Shown here: positions 1 through 10,244 of the stretch, in pieces
Layout of the letters: each line of letters begins with the position of its first letter
Position numbering within the stretch: position 1 is the first letter of the stretch
Origin: Brachypodium distachyon
Taxonomy: Eukaryota > Streptophyta > Magnoliopsida > Poales > Poaceae
Assembly (NCBI RefSeq): GCF_000005505.3
Contig: NC_016131.3
Location: 15,831,501-15,895,500, forward strand
Direction: 5' to 3'
DNA: 64,000 nucleotides
Notes under the pieces: model-generated
What the model was told of the DNA's origin: nothing
The model's input: the letters and a program-made list of their open reading frames with translations, nothing else
Databases searched by the model: none
Translations under genes and position numbers: made by a program

Positions 1-1828
1 GTGGACAGAATGACATTAATAGAGGTTTAAGAAAGTTAGAGTGGCATTTCTCCAAGTCAAGTTTTTGTAATGGCGTATCTCCAACCGGTGGAATAGAGAG
101 TGGCATAGATCCAATTAACCCTTTCTTTTTTGCCGAATAACTGGGAATTTGTAAAGAGTTTGCAATGGGAGCACATGTTTGGCGGATGACCGCCCAAAGC
201 AAAATCAGCGGACGAAAATGGGCTGTCGGATTTATTTATTTTGCCATTTTTGGAAACTTTTTTTTCTTGCCGGCTTTTCACTTTTTGAGCTTTATTTTTA
301 TTTTTTGAACTCTTAATGTAATTTTTGTAACTTTTACTTATCTTTTTATTATGATATTTTATTTTTCAAAAACAAGTAAAAAAACTACCATGTGGCTCGC
401 GCGACGGCATAGCCGGATCCGGCACGGGGGAGGGAGGCGGCGACGCGGCGGGGGGAGGGGGGCGGCGGCAATCGGGCGAGAGGGGCGGCCTCCTCGGCGA
501 GGAGGAGGAAGGCGGGGGTGTCAGGAAGAGTAAGGGGGGGGGGGGTTTGGGACAAGGCAGAGGCCTCTTAGAGGCAATGTTTCGCCCGCCCGTCTCAGAG
601 GTGGCGAACGAACGCCCAAGAGGTGATGAGGTGAGGATATTTATTACTCCTGCTATTTCACTGACTCCATATATTCTGAGGTTTGGATCTTTTTGCGTTG
701 AAGCTCCTCCAAAAGATGAGGTGAAGCCCAATTTCAGAACACCACCAGTTTTGAAGTTTACTTCGGCTTAGAGTTGAGATTTATTTAAAGTCTCCAGTGT
801 TCTCTTTATTTTTGTTTGATGGTTTTTGGGCCTGTCCAAAACCACTTTTAGTTCAGCCTTTTGGACCTTAGTTGTGGCGTGGGGCCTGTCCCACCCAAGT
901 AGGGTTAGAGTCACCCTATAAAGGGTTCTTGGTAGCCGTCGTTGTAAGGAGAGTTGAATTTTCGAGTTAAGGAATAGACCAGAAAAGTCCCAATGTTTGG
1001 GGGCGCATATCTTCGTGTTTGCTTGCTGATCTTGAAGATCTGAAGTTGTGCCATGCGGTGGAGTTGATTTTGATCAGTTCCAACGTGGGGAGTTGAAGGG
1101 AATTTGGTCTGAATTACTTCAGATTGATTTCCCTCGGTTGCTGATCTGCTTGCTCGTTCGATCACCGTGAAAGATTGGGCGTAAAACCAATTCTCAGTTT
1201 TAGGCCCAATCTTTAAGACAATAGGCGATATATTTAAAGATATGTACTACTAGTTCTCTAAATTCTTATCCTAGAAAAGATTGCTTATACAATCCCACGT
1301 GTCCACACCGGTCTACCTCGTGTCCCCTCTCGTTTCAAAGAGACAAACCTATGCTTTTGCCACAAGTAGGCCCTTGCTCTTTTCGTGCTGAAGTTCGCAT
1401 ATCAACTCTCAAGGTGAGTGTTTCAACTTTAGGCAATACACCATATGGTTTCTGTTTTATTTGGTCTGCAAGAGTTTATTTAGTTACCGGTCTTTCCTGT
1501 TATGTTTTTTTACCGTCTCTATATGTATGTTAAAAAAATGGCTAAAAGCTACAGAAACCACGAGTTAATATTTTGAAGGGAATTTAGTGATGCACCAAGT
1601 TTATAGACATTACAAACCCTGACCTCTGTAGCGAAACAATGACAAGATTTCAGGATACATAAATCAAACCGGAGATCGGTATAGAACCAAGCATCTAAAG
1701 GCTGAAACAGACAAGAAAAAAATAATCGGGACGTCGCCCAGATTGGTGTTTGATTTATTTATTTTTGCTACTATAGTTGTTTTCTCCAGAATTTATGCTT
1801 GGTTTTAACCTAAAAGGACTAATTGCAG
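1..1828. other. 5' flank, no complete gene recognised
   Basis: The stretch is AT-rich apart from a GC-rich block at about 395-545 that ends in a run of G at about 534-545. Short open frames at 547-771 and 911-1165 resemble nothing I recognise. A good donor (AAG|GTGAGT) near 1411 lies before the ankyrin exon, so about 1330-1411 could be a 5' untranslated exon of that gene. The missing 5' ankyrin repeats were not found here. Confidence 0.4.
1169..1216. repeat. Imperfect hairpin, about 19-bp arms
   Basis: Arms at about 1169-1187 and 1198-1216 are reverse complements with about two mismatches, built around AGATTGGGC and GCCCAATCT with a loop of about 10 nt. It lies upstream of the ankyrin gene. 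It has no clear TIR/TSD structure. Confidence 0.45.
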
Positions 1829-3374
1829 GTATTATAGAAATGCTACTTAACTGGAACGAGCATCTTGCCAAGGAGAAGGACAAAAACCACAGTACCCCAC
1901 TTCACCTTGCGGTTTCGGCGCAGTCTGAACCATACATTCGCAGATTTGGCTTCCGTTTCGCCAATGTCTTGTTTCCGTTGGAAAAACTCGCAACATGGCG
2001 CGTACTCAATGCTAACACATCTGCAGCGTACCAGCAGGATATTAATGGTTTATATCCTGTACACATCCCTGCCTTGATGAATAGGCGGGTCGCCATTGCT
2101 ATTCTGCACAGAAAATGCAGAGGTTGCATCGGACTTCGTGATAAGCAGGGAAGATCCTTTCTTCATATTGCTGTCCAGTACAAGAGCTATAATGTAGTAG
2201 GATATGCTTGTGGAGAATCAGAGTTTGCATCGATGATGAATTTCCGGAACAACGATGGCAACACCGCACTACATCTAGCTGTGGAGGTCGGGGACATTTG
2301 GATTTTCTGTCGTCTCCTCAGAAAATCAGAAGTATTATTGAATTTAAGGAATAAGAAAGGTGAAACTCCACTGGATCTAGCATGGAGCAAGAGGCAAGAG
2401 ACAAGCTTTTCCTATGGACGGGTATTAATCTAGCTTCCCGTGTCTCTCATATTTCCCTGCTACTGAATCTAGCTTCCGCTTTCTATCTCATGTTTCCTTG
2501 CGGGCTTCTTGTCCTATAGAGAAACAAGATGGTACTAACGTGTATCAATTTATCATTGTTTCATTTATCCTCTAAATAATGTTTTGGCAGAATCCGGAGA
2601 ATGTGATACACAAGACACTCAAACTTGCCGGAGCTGTGCATGGTAGCTTTTGGAGAGACCGTCTTGAACAAATTCACATCGGAGAGTGGAAGCCAACAAA
2701 AGAAGATGAAGAGGAAGAGGAAAAAGAAAGATAAGAAAGATTCAGCTAAACTGACAGATGCGACCCGAACACTTGGCATTGGTTTGGTGCTCATCGCATC
2801 GTTGACATTCAGTTCCACATTCGCCGTCGCTGGAGCATTCAAAACCTCCGACAATAATGACGGTGGCACACCAACAACTCATAAGTGGTATTTCAAAGCA
2901 TTCATTTTCGCTAACACATTGGCTTTCATCTGCTCCGCGGCAGCTACTATTAGCCTCATGTACTCCGGCATGCCCATGGTTAAATTGCAAATCCGCCGTA
3001 GGCACTTTCAGACATCTCTGAACTTGGCTACTGGCTCACTCAGTTGCTGGGCTGTTGCCTTCACAATCGGCGTATACATGTTGCTGGCCCCAGGTGGTCG
3101 GGTAACTGCCATTGCTATATCCGTCATCATTCCTATTGTGACGCTCTACCTATATACGCAAGAACTATTTCTAAAGATGTCTGCTGTTAGACAATCACTG
3201 ATTGCCAGGTGATTAATTATCTTTGCATGTCTGCCGTTTTTATTGGATATCTAATTAATTGAGTTTTACCCTCTTGTACTCATCTTCAATTGTTTAACAT
3301 ATAGGATACCATCCTACGGTCAGAGAATGAGGGTGTGGATAATAAGCACGTTCTACGCAGGCAGAGGCAGGTAA
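1829..3374 (+). pseudogene. Ankyrin repeat / PGG domain membrane protein (ACD6/ITN1-like), 5'-incomplete and frameshifted
   Basis: Three exons can be followed: 1829-2421, 2591-3208 and 3305-3374 (stop TAA 3372-3374). The first encodes degenerate ankyrin repeats (TPLHLAV, GRSFLHIAV, GNTALHLAV and GETPLDLA motifs). The second begins with the NPENVIHKTLKLAGA linker typical of the family and continues into a PGG-type domain with about four hydrophobic helices (LGIGLVLIASLTFSSTF onward). The PGG signature itself is changed to AGAF. The frame entering exon 2 stops at TAA 2732-2734, whereas the PGG helices lie in the +1 frame, so a frameshift sits in the purine-rich tract at about 2700-2735. The N-terminal half of a normal gene is absent. 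Relatives are plasma-membrane proteins in defence and stress signalling. Pseudogene is the likeliest reading; a sequencing indel in the A/G tract is the alternative. Confidence 0.75.
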
Positions 3375-3677
3375 TGCAACGGAATAGCTACGTCAGGTCC
3401 TCGCAAGCATTGCTTTCCCAAAATGAAGAGAGGAAGTTTCACTATATCTCGATGTCTTCAGGTTGTCAGGCACCCTATGGTGCTGAGTTTTACTGTTTTT
3501 GTTGCCGGGCATGAACTGTTGCTGTCATGACCCGGATGTGTTTGTGTGGGTTAGACCTTTTCGTTTTATCTTCCTATATAAACCTCTAAGTACACACTGC
3601 TGGTTTCATTAATTAAACTGGGATCAGCCTGGCTCCTTTTACTTTAAAAAACTATATCTCAATGTAAAACGTGTACT

Positions 3678-3909
3678 TGTTATAAAATAACTAGTTGTAA
3701 TGTAAGAGAATATATATATAATGGAGAGAGTGAGAGATGAAATTGGAAATTCTTATTGCCTTTCCAATACAAACAGTTCTCATATATATAGCCATACATG
3801 TGAGATGGAGTTACAAGCATTGATGCTAGGAGAGTTACACCATTAAACTAGAAGGTTATAATTTTGATGGTATAGGGGTTATGGACATCCACATTAATAT
3901 TTCATAACA
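3678..3909 (-). repeat. 3' LTR of the copia element
   Basis: It is 232 bp and near-identical to 8674-8961 apart from the TA expansion in the other copy. The sequence just inside, about 3910-3920, reads CCAAGAGGGAG on the minus strand and is a suitable polypurine tract. Confidence 0.93.
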
Positions 3910-4043
3910 CTCCCTCTTGGATGTCCATTAACAGGTGAATTGCATGCCTCGTTAAAAACCTTGCCAAGGAAAAACCCAGTTGGAAAAAACCATGGTCAAG
4001 GAAAAAAAGAGTACACACATATTCACTCCTCCTGATGGCAACA

Positions 4044-5904
4044 TCACTTGATGTCTTTCAGCCGTCGCAATCCGATACCATGTACCAATTTCTTGAATAC
4101 TGAAGTAGGGAGTGCCTTTGTGAACAAGTCTGCTAGATTCTCACTTGAACGAATTTGCTGCACTGTTATAATACCATCCTTCTGGAGATCGTGAGTGAAG
4201 AAAAACTTTGGCGAGATATGCTTCACTCTGTCTCCTTTGATATATCCGTCTTTTAGTTGGGTTATACAAGCCATATTATCCTCGTGTATGACTGTAGGCG
4301 CCTCCTTTCCCAAAAGTAAGTTACACTCTTTGCGACTATGATGTGACATACTCCTCAACCACACACATTCTCGGCTAGCTTCATGGTTTGCTTCATTGAA
4401 CGCCATGAGATTGATGTGCCTCCACACATAAAGACATATCCAGTTTGTGATCGACCATTATGTGGATCAGATAGATATCCTGCATCTGCAAAACCAACTA
4501 TTTCTTCTTTGATTGTGTTAGAAAAATATAAACCCATGTCATTTGTACCTTAAAGATAACGTAGTATATGCTTCACACCGTTCCAATGTCGCCTTGTAGG
4601 ACAAGAGCTATATCTTGCTAACAAATTAACGAAGAATGCAATATCAAGTCGTGTATGAGTAGAAAGATACATTAATGCTCCAATGGCACTTAAGTAAGGA
4701 ACCTCAGGGCCAAGAATTTCATTGTCATCCTCTGAGGGCCTAAAAGGATCTTTCCTTATATCAAGTGACTGGAGGAACCATTGGGGTACTCAATGGATGT
4801 GCTTTATCCATGTAAAATTGTTTCAAAATTGTGTCTGTATAAGTTGTCTGATGCAAAAGAATGCCATCTTTGAGATGTTCTATTTGTAATCCAAGGCAAA
4901 ATTTGGTCCTTCCATGATCTTTCATCTCAAATTCCCTTTTCAAGCAATCCATTGCCTCGGAGAGTCTTGAGAAGTACCAATCAAATTTAGATCATCAACA
5001 TATACAACTATCATCACAAATTCAGCTCCGGATCTTTTTATGAATATACATGGACAAATAGAATCATTTTTGTACCATTTTTTTGTCAAATATTCACTGA
5101 GACGATTATACCACATTCGTCCAGACTGTTTTAGTCCATACAGTGACTTATTCAATTTGATTGAATATTTTTCTCGAGAACCTGCCTCAGGTAGTTTAAA
5201 TCCCTCAGGAAGTTTCATATATATGTCACTATCAAGTGAACCATGCAAGTATGCTATAACAACATCCATTAGACGCAATTCAAGATTCTCTTTTATTGCC
5301 AGACTAACAAGATATCTAAAAGTCGTTGCATTCATCATAGGAGAGTATGTTTCTTCATAATCAATTCCCGGTCTTTGGGAGAATCCTTGGGCAACAAATC
5401 GTGCCTTGTATCTCATAATTTCCCCTTTCTCATTTCGCTTTCGCACAAAGACCCACTTGTAACCAACAGGTTTCATACCAACATGGGTGTGCGGGTTACG
5501 GGTCCGAAGACTTGTCTTTTTGTAAGAGAATTTAATTCTGCTTGAATTGCATCTTTCCATCTTGGCCAATCTTGTCTTTTCTTGCATTCCTCGACCGATC
5601 GAGGTTCATGATCCTTAGTTTCATCCATAATTTCTAGCGCTAGATTATATGCAAAGTAATAATCGATGATGACTTTGTCACGGTTCCAAATTTTTCCCGA
5701 CATGACATAGTTTAATGAGATCTCATTTTCTACAAAACCAGGTACCTTTGTCTCTTCTATAGCAATAGCATTTGTCATGTCTACAATCTCCTCGGGAGAT
5801 TTTTCTTGGTTTATTATTTCCTCGGATTGACCATCTTGATCCTTTGCTCCCTTTCTTTTCTGAGGATTTTTATCTTTGGAACCCAATGGTCTACCTCGTT
5901 TCAT
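4044..5904 (-). pseudogene. Copia reverse transcriptase and RNase H, broken
   Basis: Fragments in several frames make up the C-terminal part of Pol. About 4940-5587 carries the RT (GYKWVFVRKRNEKGE, YLHGSLDSDIYMKLPEGF, LYGLKQSGRMWY and the catalytic YVDD as VVYVDDLNLIG). About 4761-4952 continues RT, and 4044-4537 is the copia-type RNase H (GFADAGYLSD, SENLADLFTKALP). The segment 5473-5904 is the integrase-RT linker. Frame changes near 4540, 4760 and 4950 break the polyprotein. Confidence 0.88.
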
Positions 5905-5913
5905 GGTAGGTTT

Positions 5914-7243
5914 TTATTCATTTGCGGTAGACGGTTGCCCATGTTGGACATCAATTCTTTCAGGAGCATTAGCAGCTGGAATATATGACTTTGTCACTCT
6001 TTTTAAGTCTGTAAAAGCATCTGGCAAATTATTCGCTAAGCTTTGTAAATGAATTATCCTTTGAACTTCTTGCTCACATAGGTTTGTACGAGGATCAAAG
6101 TGAAATAGTGATAATTCATTCCAGCTTATTTCTTTATTTAGCTCCTTATCCTCTCCCCCTGTTGTTGGAAAATTTGACTCATCAAAATGACAATCAGCAA
6201 GGCTTATTTCTTTATTTAGCTCCTTATACAAATCTTGTTGTAAATACATCTCCTGTTGATGGTTCAAGATATTTTATTATAGAAGGGGACTCATATCCAA
6301 CATATATTTCCAACCTTCTTTGAGGTCCCATCTTTGTGCGCTTTGGTGGAGCAATTGGGACATACACTGCACATCCAAAGATTCTTAGAAGGGAAATATC
6401 AGGCTCTTTGCCAAAAACCAACTGTAGGGGGGAAGAACTATGGTAACTTGTTGGCCTGATGCGAATTAATGCCGCTGCATGCAAAATAGCATGTCCCCAT
6501 GCAGACATTGGGAGTTTTGACTTCATAAGTAACGGTCTCGCTATTAATTGGAGACGTTTAATAAATGACTCAGCAAGGCCATTCTGTGTATGAACATGTG
6601 CAACTGGATGTTCAACACTTATTCTAATCAACATGCAGTACTCATTGAAGCTTTTTTATGTAAATTCACCGGCATTATCCAAGCGCATAGTTTTTGATCG
6701 GATTATCTGGAAACTGAGCTCTTAACTTGATTATTTGAGCCAACAGCCGCGCAAATGCTAGATTGCGGGTTGATAGTAAGGAGACGTGGGACCATCTAGT
6801 TGATGCATCAATTAAAACCATAAAATATCTAAATGGTCCACTTGGTGGATGAATTGGCCCACATATATCTCCTTGTATGCGCTCCAGAAAAGCGAGGGAC
6901 TGATGTCCAATTTTAGCCGGTGATGGGCGCACAATCAGTTTTCCTTGAGAGCATCCGATGCATGGGAAGTCATTCGGATCGAGAACCTTTTCATTCTTTA
7001 GTTCATGCCCGTATGAACTATTAATAATTTTCGAATCATTACTGATCCGGGATGGCCTAGCCGGTCATGCCATATAATAAAATTGCTATGGTTGGTGAAC
7101 TTCGGTTCCACCACCATATATGACTCATTCCTTTTGAGATTTGTATAGTATAAACCAGAAGATAATTCTGGTAATTTCTTCAACACATATTTTTTTTCCC
7201 GATGACATCTTTGTAATGTTGAGGTACTCCACATTACCCTCAC
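5914..7243 (-). pseudogene. Copia integrase (GAG-pre-integrase plus core), broken
   Basis: About 6998-7243 encodes the zinc-binding pre-integrase segment (WHDRLGHPG). 6675-6932 starts the catalytic core (GDICGPIHPPSGPFRYFMVLID), and 6224-6634 supplies its end, including the glutamate-containing NGLAESFIKRLQ and the conserved FGC block. The core is split by a frameshift at about 6640-6680. A 26-bp direct repeat at about 6124-6149 and 6202-6227 duplicates the KELNKEIS peptide in frame with a 78-bp offset. Confidence 0.85.
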
Positions 7244-8520
7244 ACATTGTCTCTATATGATAGCCATTTAGGCATATATCTTTAAAGCTCAACAAATTTC
7301 TTTGAGACTTTGGGAAATAAAGTGCTTCATTTATGTCTACCTTTGTCCCACAAGGTAACATTATTGTGGCTCTCCCTGAGCCCTCTATCAATTTAGCACT
7401 TTCAGATATTGTATTAACAACTGCGTCATGTACCACAAGGTACAAAAAATATACTTTACTCTTTAGTATGGTATGCGTTGTTGCACTGTCTATAAGGCAT
7501 ATATCTCCTTCCTTCGGAAGATCTTGAGCCAAAGAGTTTTCCATAAATACTTCAAAAGAAACATGTACCAATAACTATTAGTTTATTAGAATAAATTTAT
7601 TAAATGCTAAGCAGTTACATGCAGGAATACTAAACACAAAGATATGGATTTATTTTGTAGCAAAGGAAGTTACAACATACTTAACTCTTATTATAATTAA
7701 GACATATTTATTCTCATGTGGACTAGAAATTTACGATATAAACTATTCTTGAATGAAGAAATTAGAAACATCCAATACTTTGGTGTTCGGCAGTTTCGTG
7801 CCCAATGGGGTTTTCCTCCACAACGATGGCATGGATATTCAGTTTTATCCATTTCATGATTTTCTTTATCTCTCTTTTCTTGTCTTTCATGAGGTCTAGT
7901 TGTTTTCTTGAAGCGAACGCTATAATTTCCTCTACCACAACCTCGTCCATGTCCATGTCCTCTATTTTGGTAATCATATCTTGTCGCATTCGCTTCAAGG
8001 AATGGACTAGAACCACTTGGGCGTGACCCATGGTTTTCATCAAAAGCTCATTGTTTTGTTCAACCACAAGCAAACAAGAAATAAGTTCAAAATATTTCTT
8101 AAATCCTTTCTCACGGTATTGCTGTTGAGGCAGCACATTTGATGCATGGAATGTAGAGAATGTTTTCTCTAGCATCTCTTCATTTGTTATTTTTTTCTCC
8201 ATGCAACAGTAATAGTGATGTGGCTGAATTGTATTTAGAAACACTTTTATAGTCTTGCAACCTTAGGTGCAACCACTCATAACAAGCTTTAGGGAGGATC
8301 ACTGTTTTCTGATGATCAAATCTTTCTTTTAGTTTGTTCCAAAGAACAAAATCAAAGCCTTAGCTTTATCTTGGCTAGATGCATTTTTTTTTTTCGCATC
8401 ACCAAGTCCATTGGCATTCAGGCGAGTTTGAGCATCTAGCACCCATGACAAGTAATTCTTGTCCGAAATATACATAGTCGTGAAATCAAGCTTGGCAAGA
8501 TACAACATAGTAAACTACAA
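7125..8520 (-). pseudogene. Copia gag and protease, broken
   Basis: About 7762-8244 encodes the C-terminal part of the gag polyprotein (EKTFSTFHASNVLPQQQYRE). A shift to the next frame at about 7766-7840 gives an intact CX2CX4HX4C zinc knuckle (CHRCGGKPHWARNC). Upstream, 8245-8520 still reads as gag N-terminus (YLSWVLDAQTRLNANGLGD-like) but with lost bases. Protease is recognised at about 7450-7571 by the aspartic motif CLIDSATTHTI. Confidence 0.8.
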
Positions 8521-8660
8521 AATATATAGATTGCAAATTCAAACAATCGCGCAAGAACAAAATATAGAAACAAATACAAAAGATAATGTCTTACCACAAG
8601 AATAACATTACGATCAACGTAAAGTTTCTTACCGAGTTCTTGATAGCTTTTAGAGAGAGT

Positions 8661-8673
8661 CGTGCTGATAACG
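8661..8673 (-). promoter_or_regulatory. Probable tRNA primer-binding site of the copia element
   Basis: On the minus strand the bases next to the 5' LTR read CGTTATCAGCACG. This resembles the initiator-methionine type site (TATCAGAGC) of plant copia elements, with mismatches. Position supports the call more than sequence does. Confidence 0.55.
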
Positions 8674-8773
8674 TGTTATAAAATAACTAGTTGTAATGTA
8701 AGGGAATATATAGAATGGAGAGAGTGAGAGATGAAATTGGAAATTCTTATTGCCTTTCCAATACATAAACTCT

Positions 8774-8848
<75 letters not shown>

Positions 8849-8961
8849 CATGTGAGATAGAGTTACAAGCATTGATGCTAAAAGAGTTACACCATTAAAC
8901 TAGAAGGTTATAACTTTGATGGTACAGGGGTTATGGACATCCGCATTAATATTTCATAACA
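8674..8961 (-). repeat. 5' LTR of the copia element, expanded by a TA microsatellite
   Basis: It is 288 bp against 232 bp for its partner. Nearly all the difference is a TA run at about 8776-8846 that corresponds to a short TATATATA stretch in the left LTR. The two LTRs also differ by scattered substitutions, so the insertion is not very recent. Confidence 0.93.
8776..8846. repeat. (TA)n microsatellite, about 35 units
   Basis: An uninterrupted alternating AT tract inside the 5' LTR of the copia element. Confidence 0.97.
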
Positions 8962-9315
8962 GTACTTATATTTCCCCCGTTGTTTTTGTGCATTTGGTTG
9001 ACATCATCGATATTTTTCATCCAGGACGAATGTTTAAAATGTGTTGCTTATCTACAGTACGGGTTTTACATTCTATTCCTAGGTTTGATATTTGCGATAT
9101 CACTTGTTTAAAATGTGTCTCTTTGGCTGTCAAATCATGACAGTAGTGGAATGCGCTATATCACTTTGTAGAGTGGTAACAGTTAAACTCTATGTTTTGC
9201 CATGTGAATAGCCAGGGGCCTGCTGCTGTTTATTTAATCCTCAAGGATCAACATCAATACAGAGTTGGTTGCAATATTTGTTGTTACTCTGTTGCCAGAT
9301 ACGATATAAATGCAC

Positions 9316-9960
9316 AACCACGGCATTAAAGATGCACATACACACTAGTGAACAATAATGCTCGGCAAGAGTCTAACTATGGTTCAAAAGAAAGAAAGAA
9401 AACAACCATATATAGATACACTTACTCCTCGATCTCATCCTTATATTTCCCAGCTACTCGAGGTCTCAGTAACTAGATTCTTCAGAAGAATGTCTGATTG
9501 TCTCCATCTAACCTGAGGTTAAGCGAATGCTAGATAAATGCTTCCAGGTGTAATTAGCTCCACTACAGAACCAATTGCCAAGTGAGTGTTCAGGAATCAC
9601 AAAGACCCATACCTTGATAAGCGACAATGTGGCCATATTGAGACCCTTCTCAAACTTCATTGCTACGAACTGAAAGACGCTGACGCCGATCGAGTACATC
9701 GGTTTGAATAGCAATTTCACACAGGTATGACCCATAAGGCAAGCGGCAGATGACAATTGCTACAGCAACAGCCAACATCGCATATAGGGCTGGAAGGCAA
9801 TAAACATTCAGACAATAAGAAAAACGAAAATAATAACGCGCAGATGTAAAAAAGAATAGCAATTACCTTGACAGCAACTGTCGGACCCTTTGTGAGGCAG
9901 CCGACCAAACGATCAAGAGAGTCTGAGCTCTGAGGAACTCCAGTTTTTTGCATTGCTTAA
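9316..9960 (-). pseudogene. Chimeric gene fragment containing a partial copy of the SCAB-type gene
   Basis: From about 9316 to 9698 the sequence is a diverged copy of 18355-18750, covering part of coding exons 1 and 2 and the intron between them of the SCAB gene, in the same orientation. Homology stops abruptly just after the DRRQRLSVR codons. Beyond it, 9700-9960 holds unrelated possible coding sequence: an ATG at 9953, a 29-residue open stretch, a good donor near 9867, and a hydrophobic segment (MLAVAVAIVICRLPYG) joined in frame to the SCAB fragment. Small deletions break the SCAB frame. This looks like a captured or ectopically duplicated fragment downstream of the PPR gene, not a functional gene. 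I do not recognise the non-SCAB part. Confidence 0.7.
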
Positions 9961-10244
9961 TGTTTAAAGATTACACAGATATTCACCCTCCGACAGTGCT
10001 AAGTGCTAACAATGGGTCCATATTTCGGACATCTGGTCAAGTTTATGTGCATATAAGACTCACATGTTAGTATGTCACCGATGTTGACTAAACAAATTTT
10101 GCTTTCATACAAAAATCTACAAAATTCACAAAGAAATTAACAGCTCAGGGTAGCTTGCATCAAACAAGATCTGTGTAAGTTGTAACCTGTTTCCAGTACA
10201 AGATTGATGAATTCTTAGAGTAGCTATGTGTGAGATTTATGATA

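Larger units (their letters stand above)
3673..8966 (-). mobile_element. Ty1/copia LTR retrotransposon, decayed, with perfect GTACT target duplication
   Basis: The element runs from 3678 to 8961 on the minus strand. LTRs begin TGTTATAAAATAACTAG and end TTCATAACA. GTACT flanks both sides (3673-3677 and 8962-8966), so this is a single undisturbed insertion. Inside are a polypurine tract beside the left (3') LTR, a primer-site-like sequence beside the right (5') LTR, and gag, protease, integrase, RT and RNase H in copia order. All are broken by frameshifts and stops, so the copy is non-autonomous. It lies just downstream of the ankyrin gene. Confidence 0.95.
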
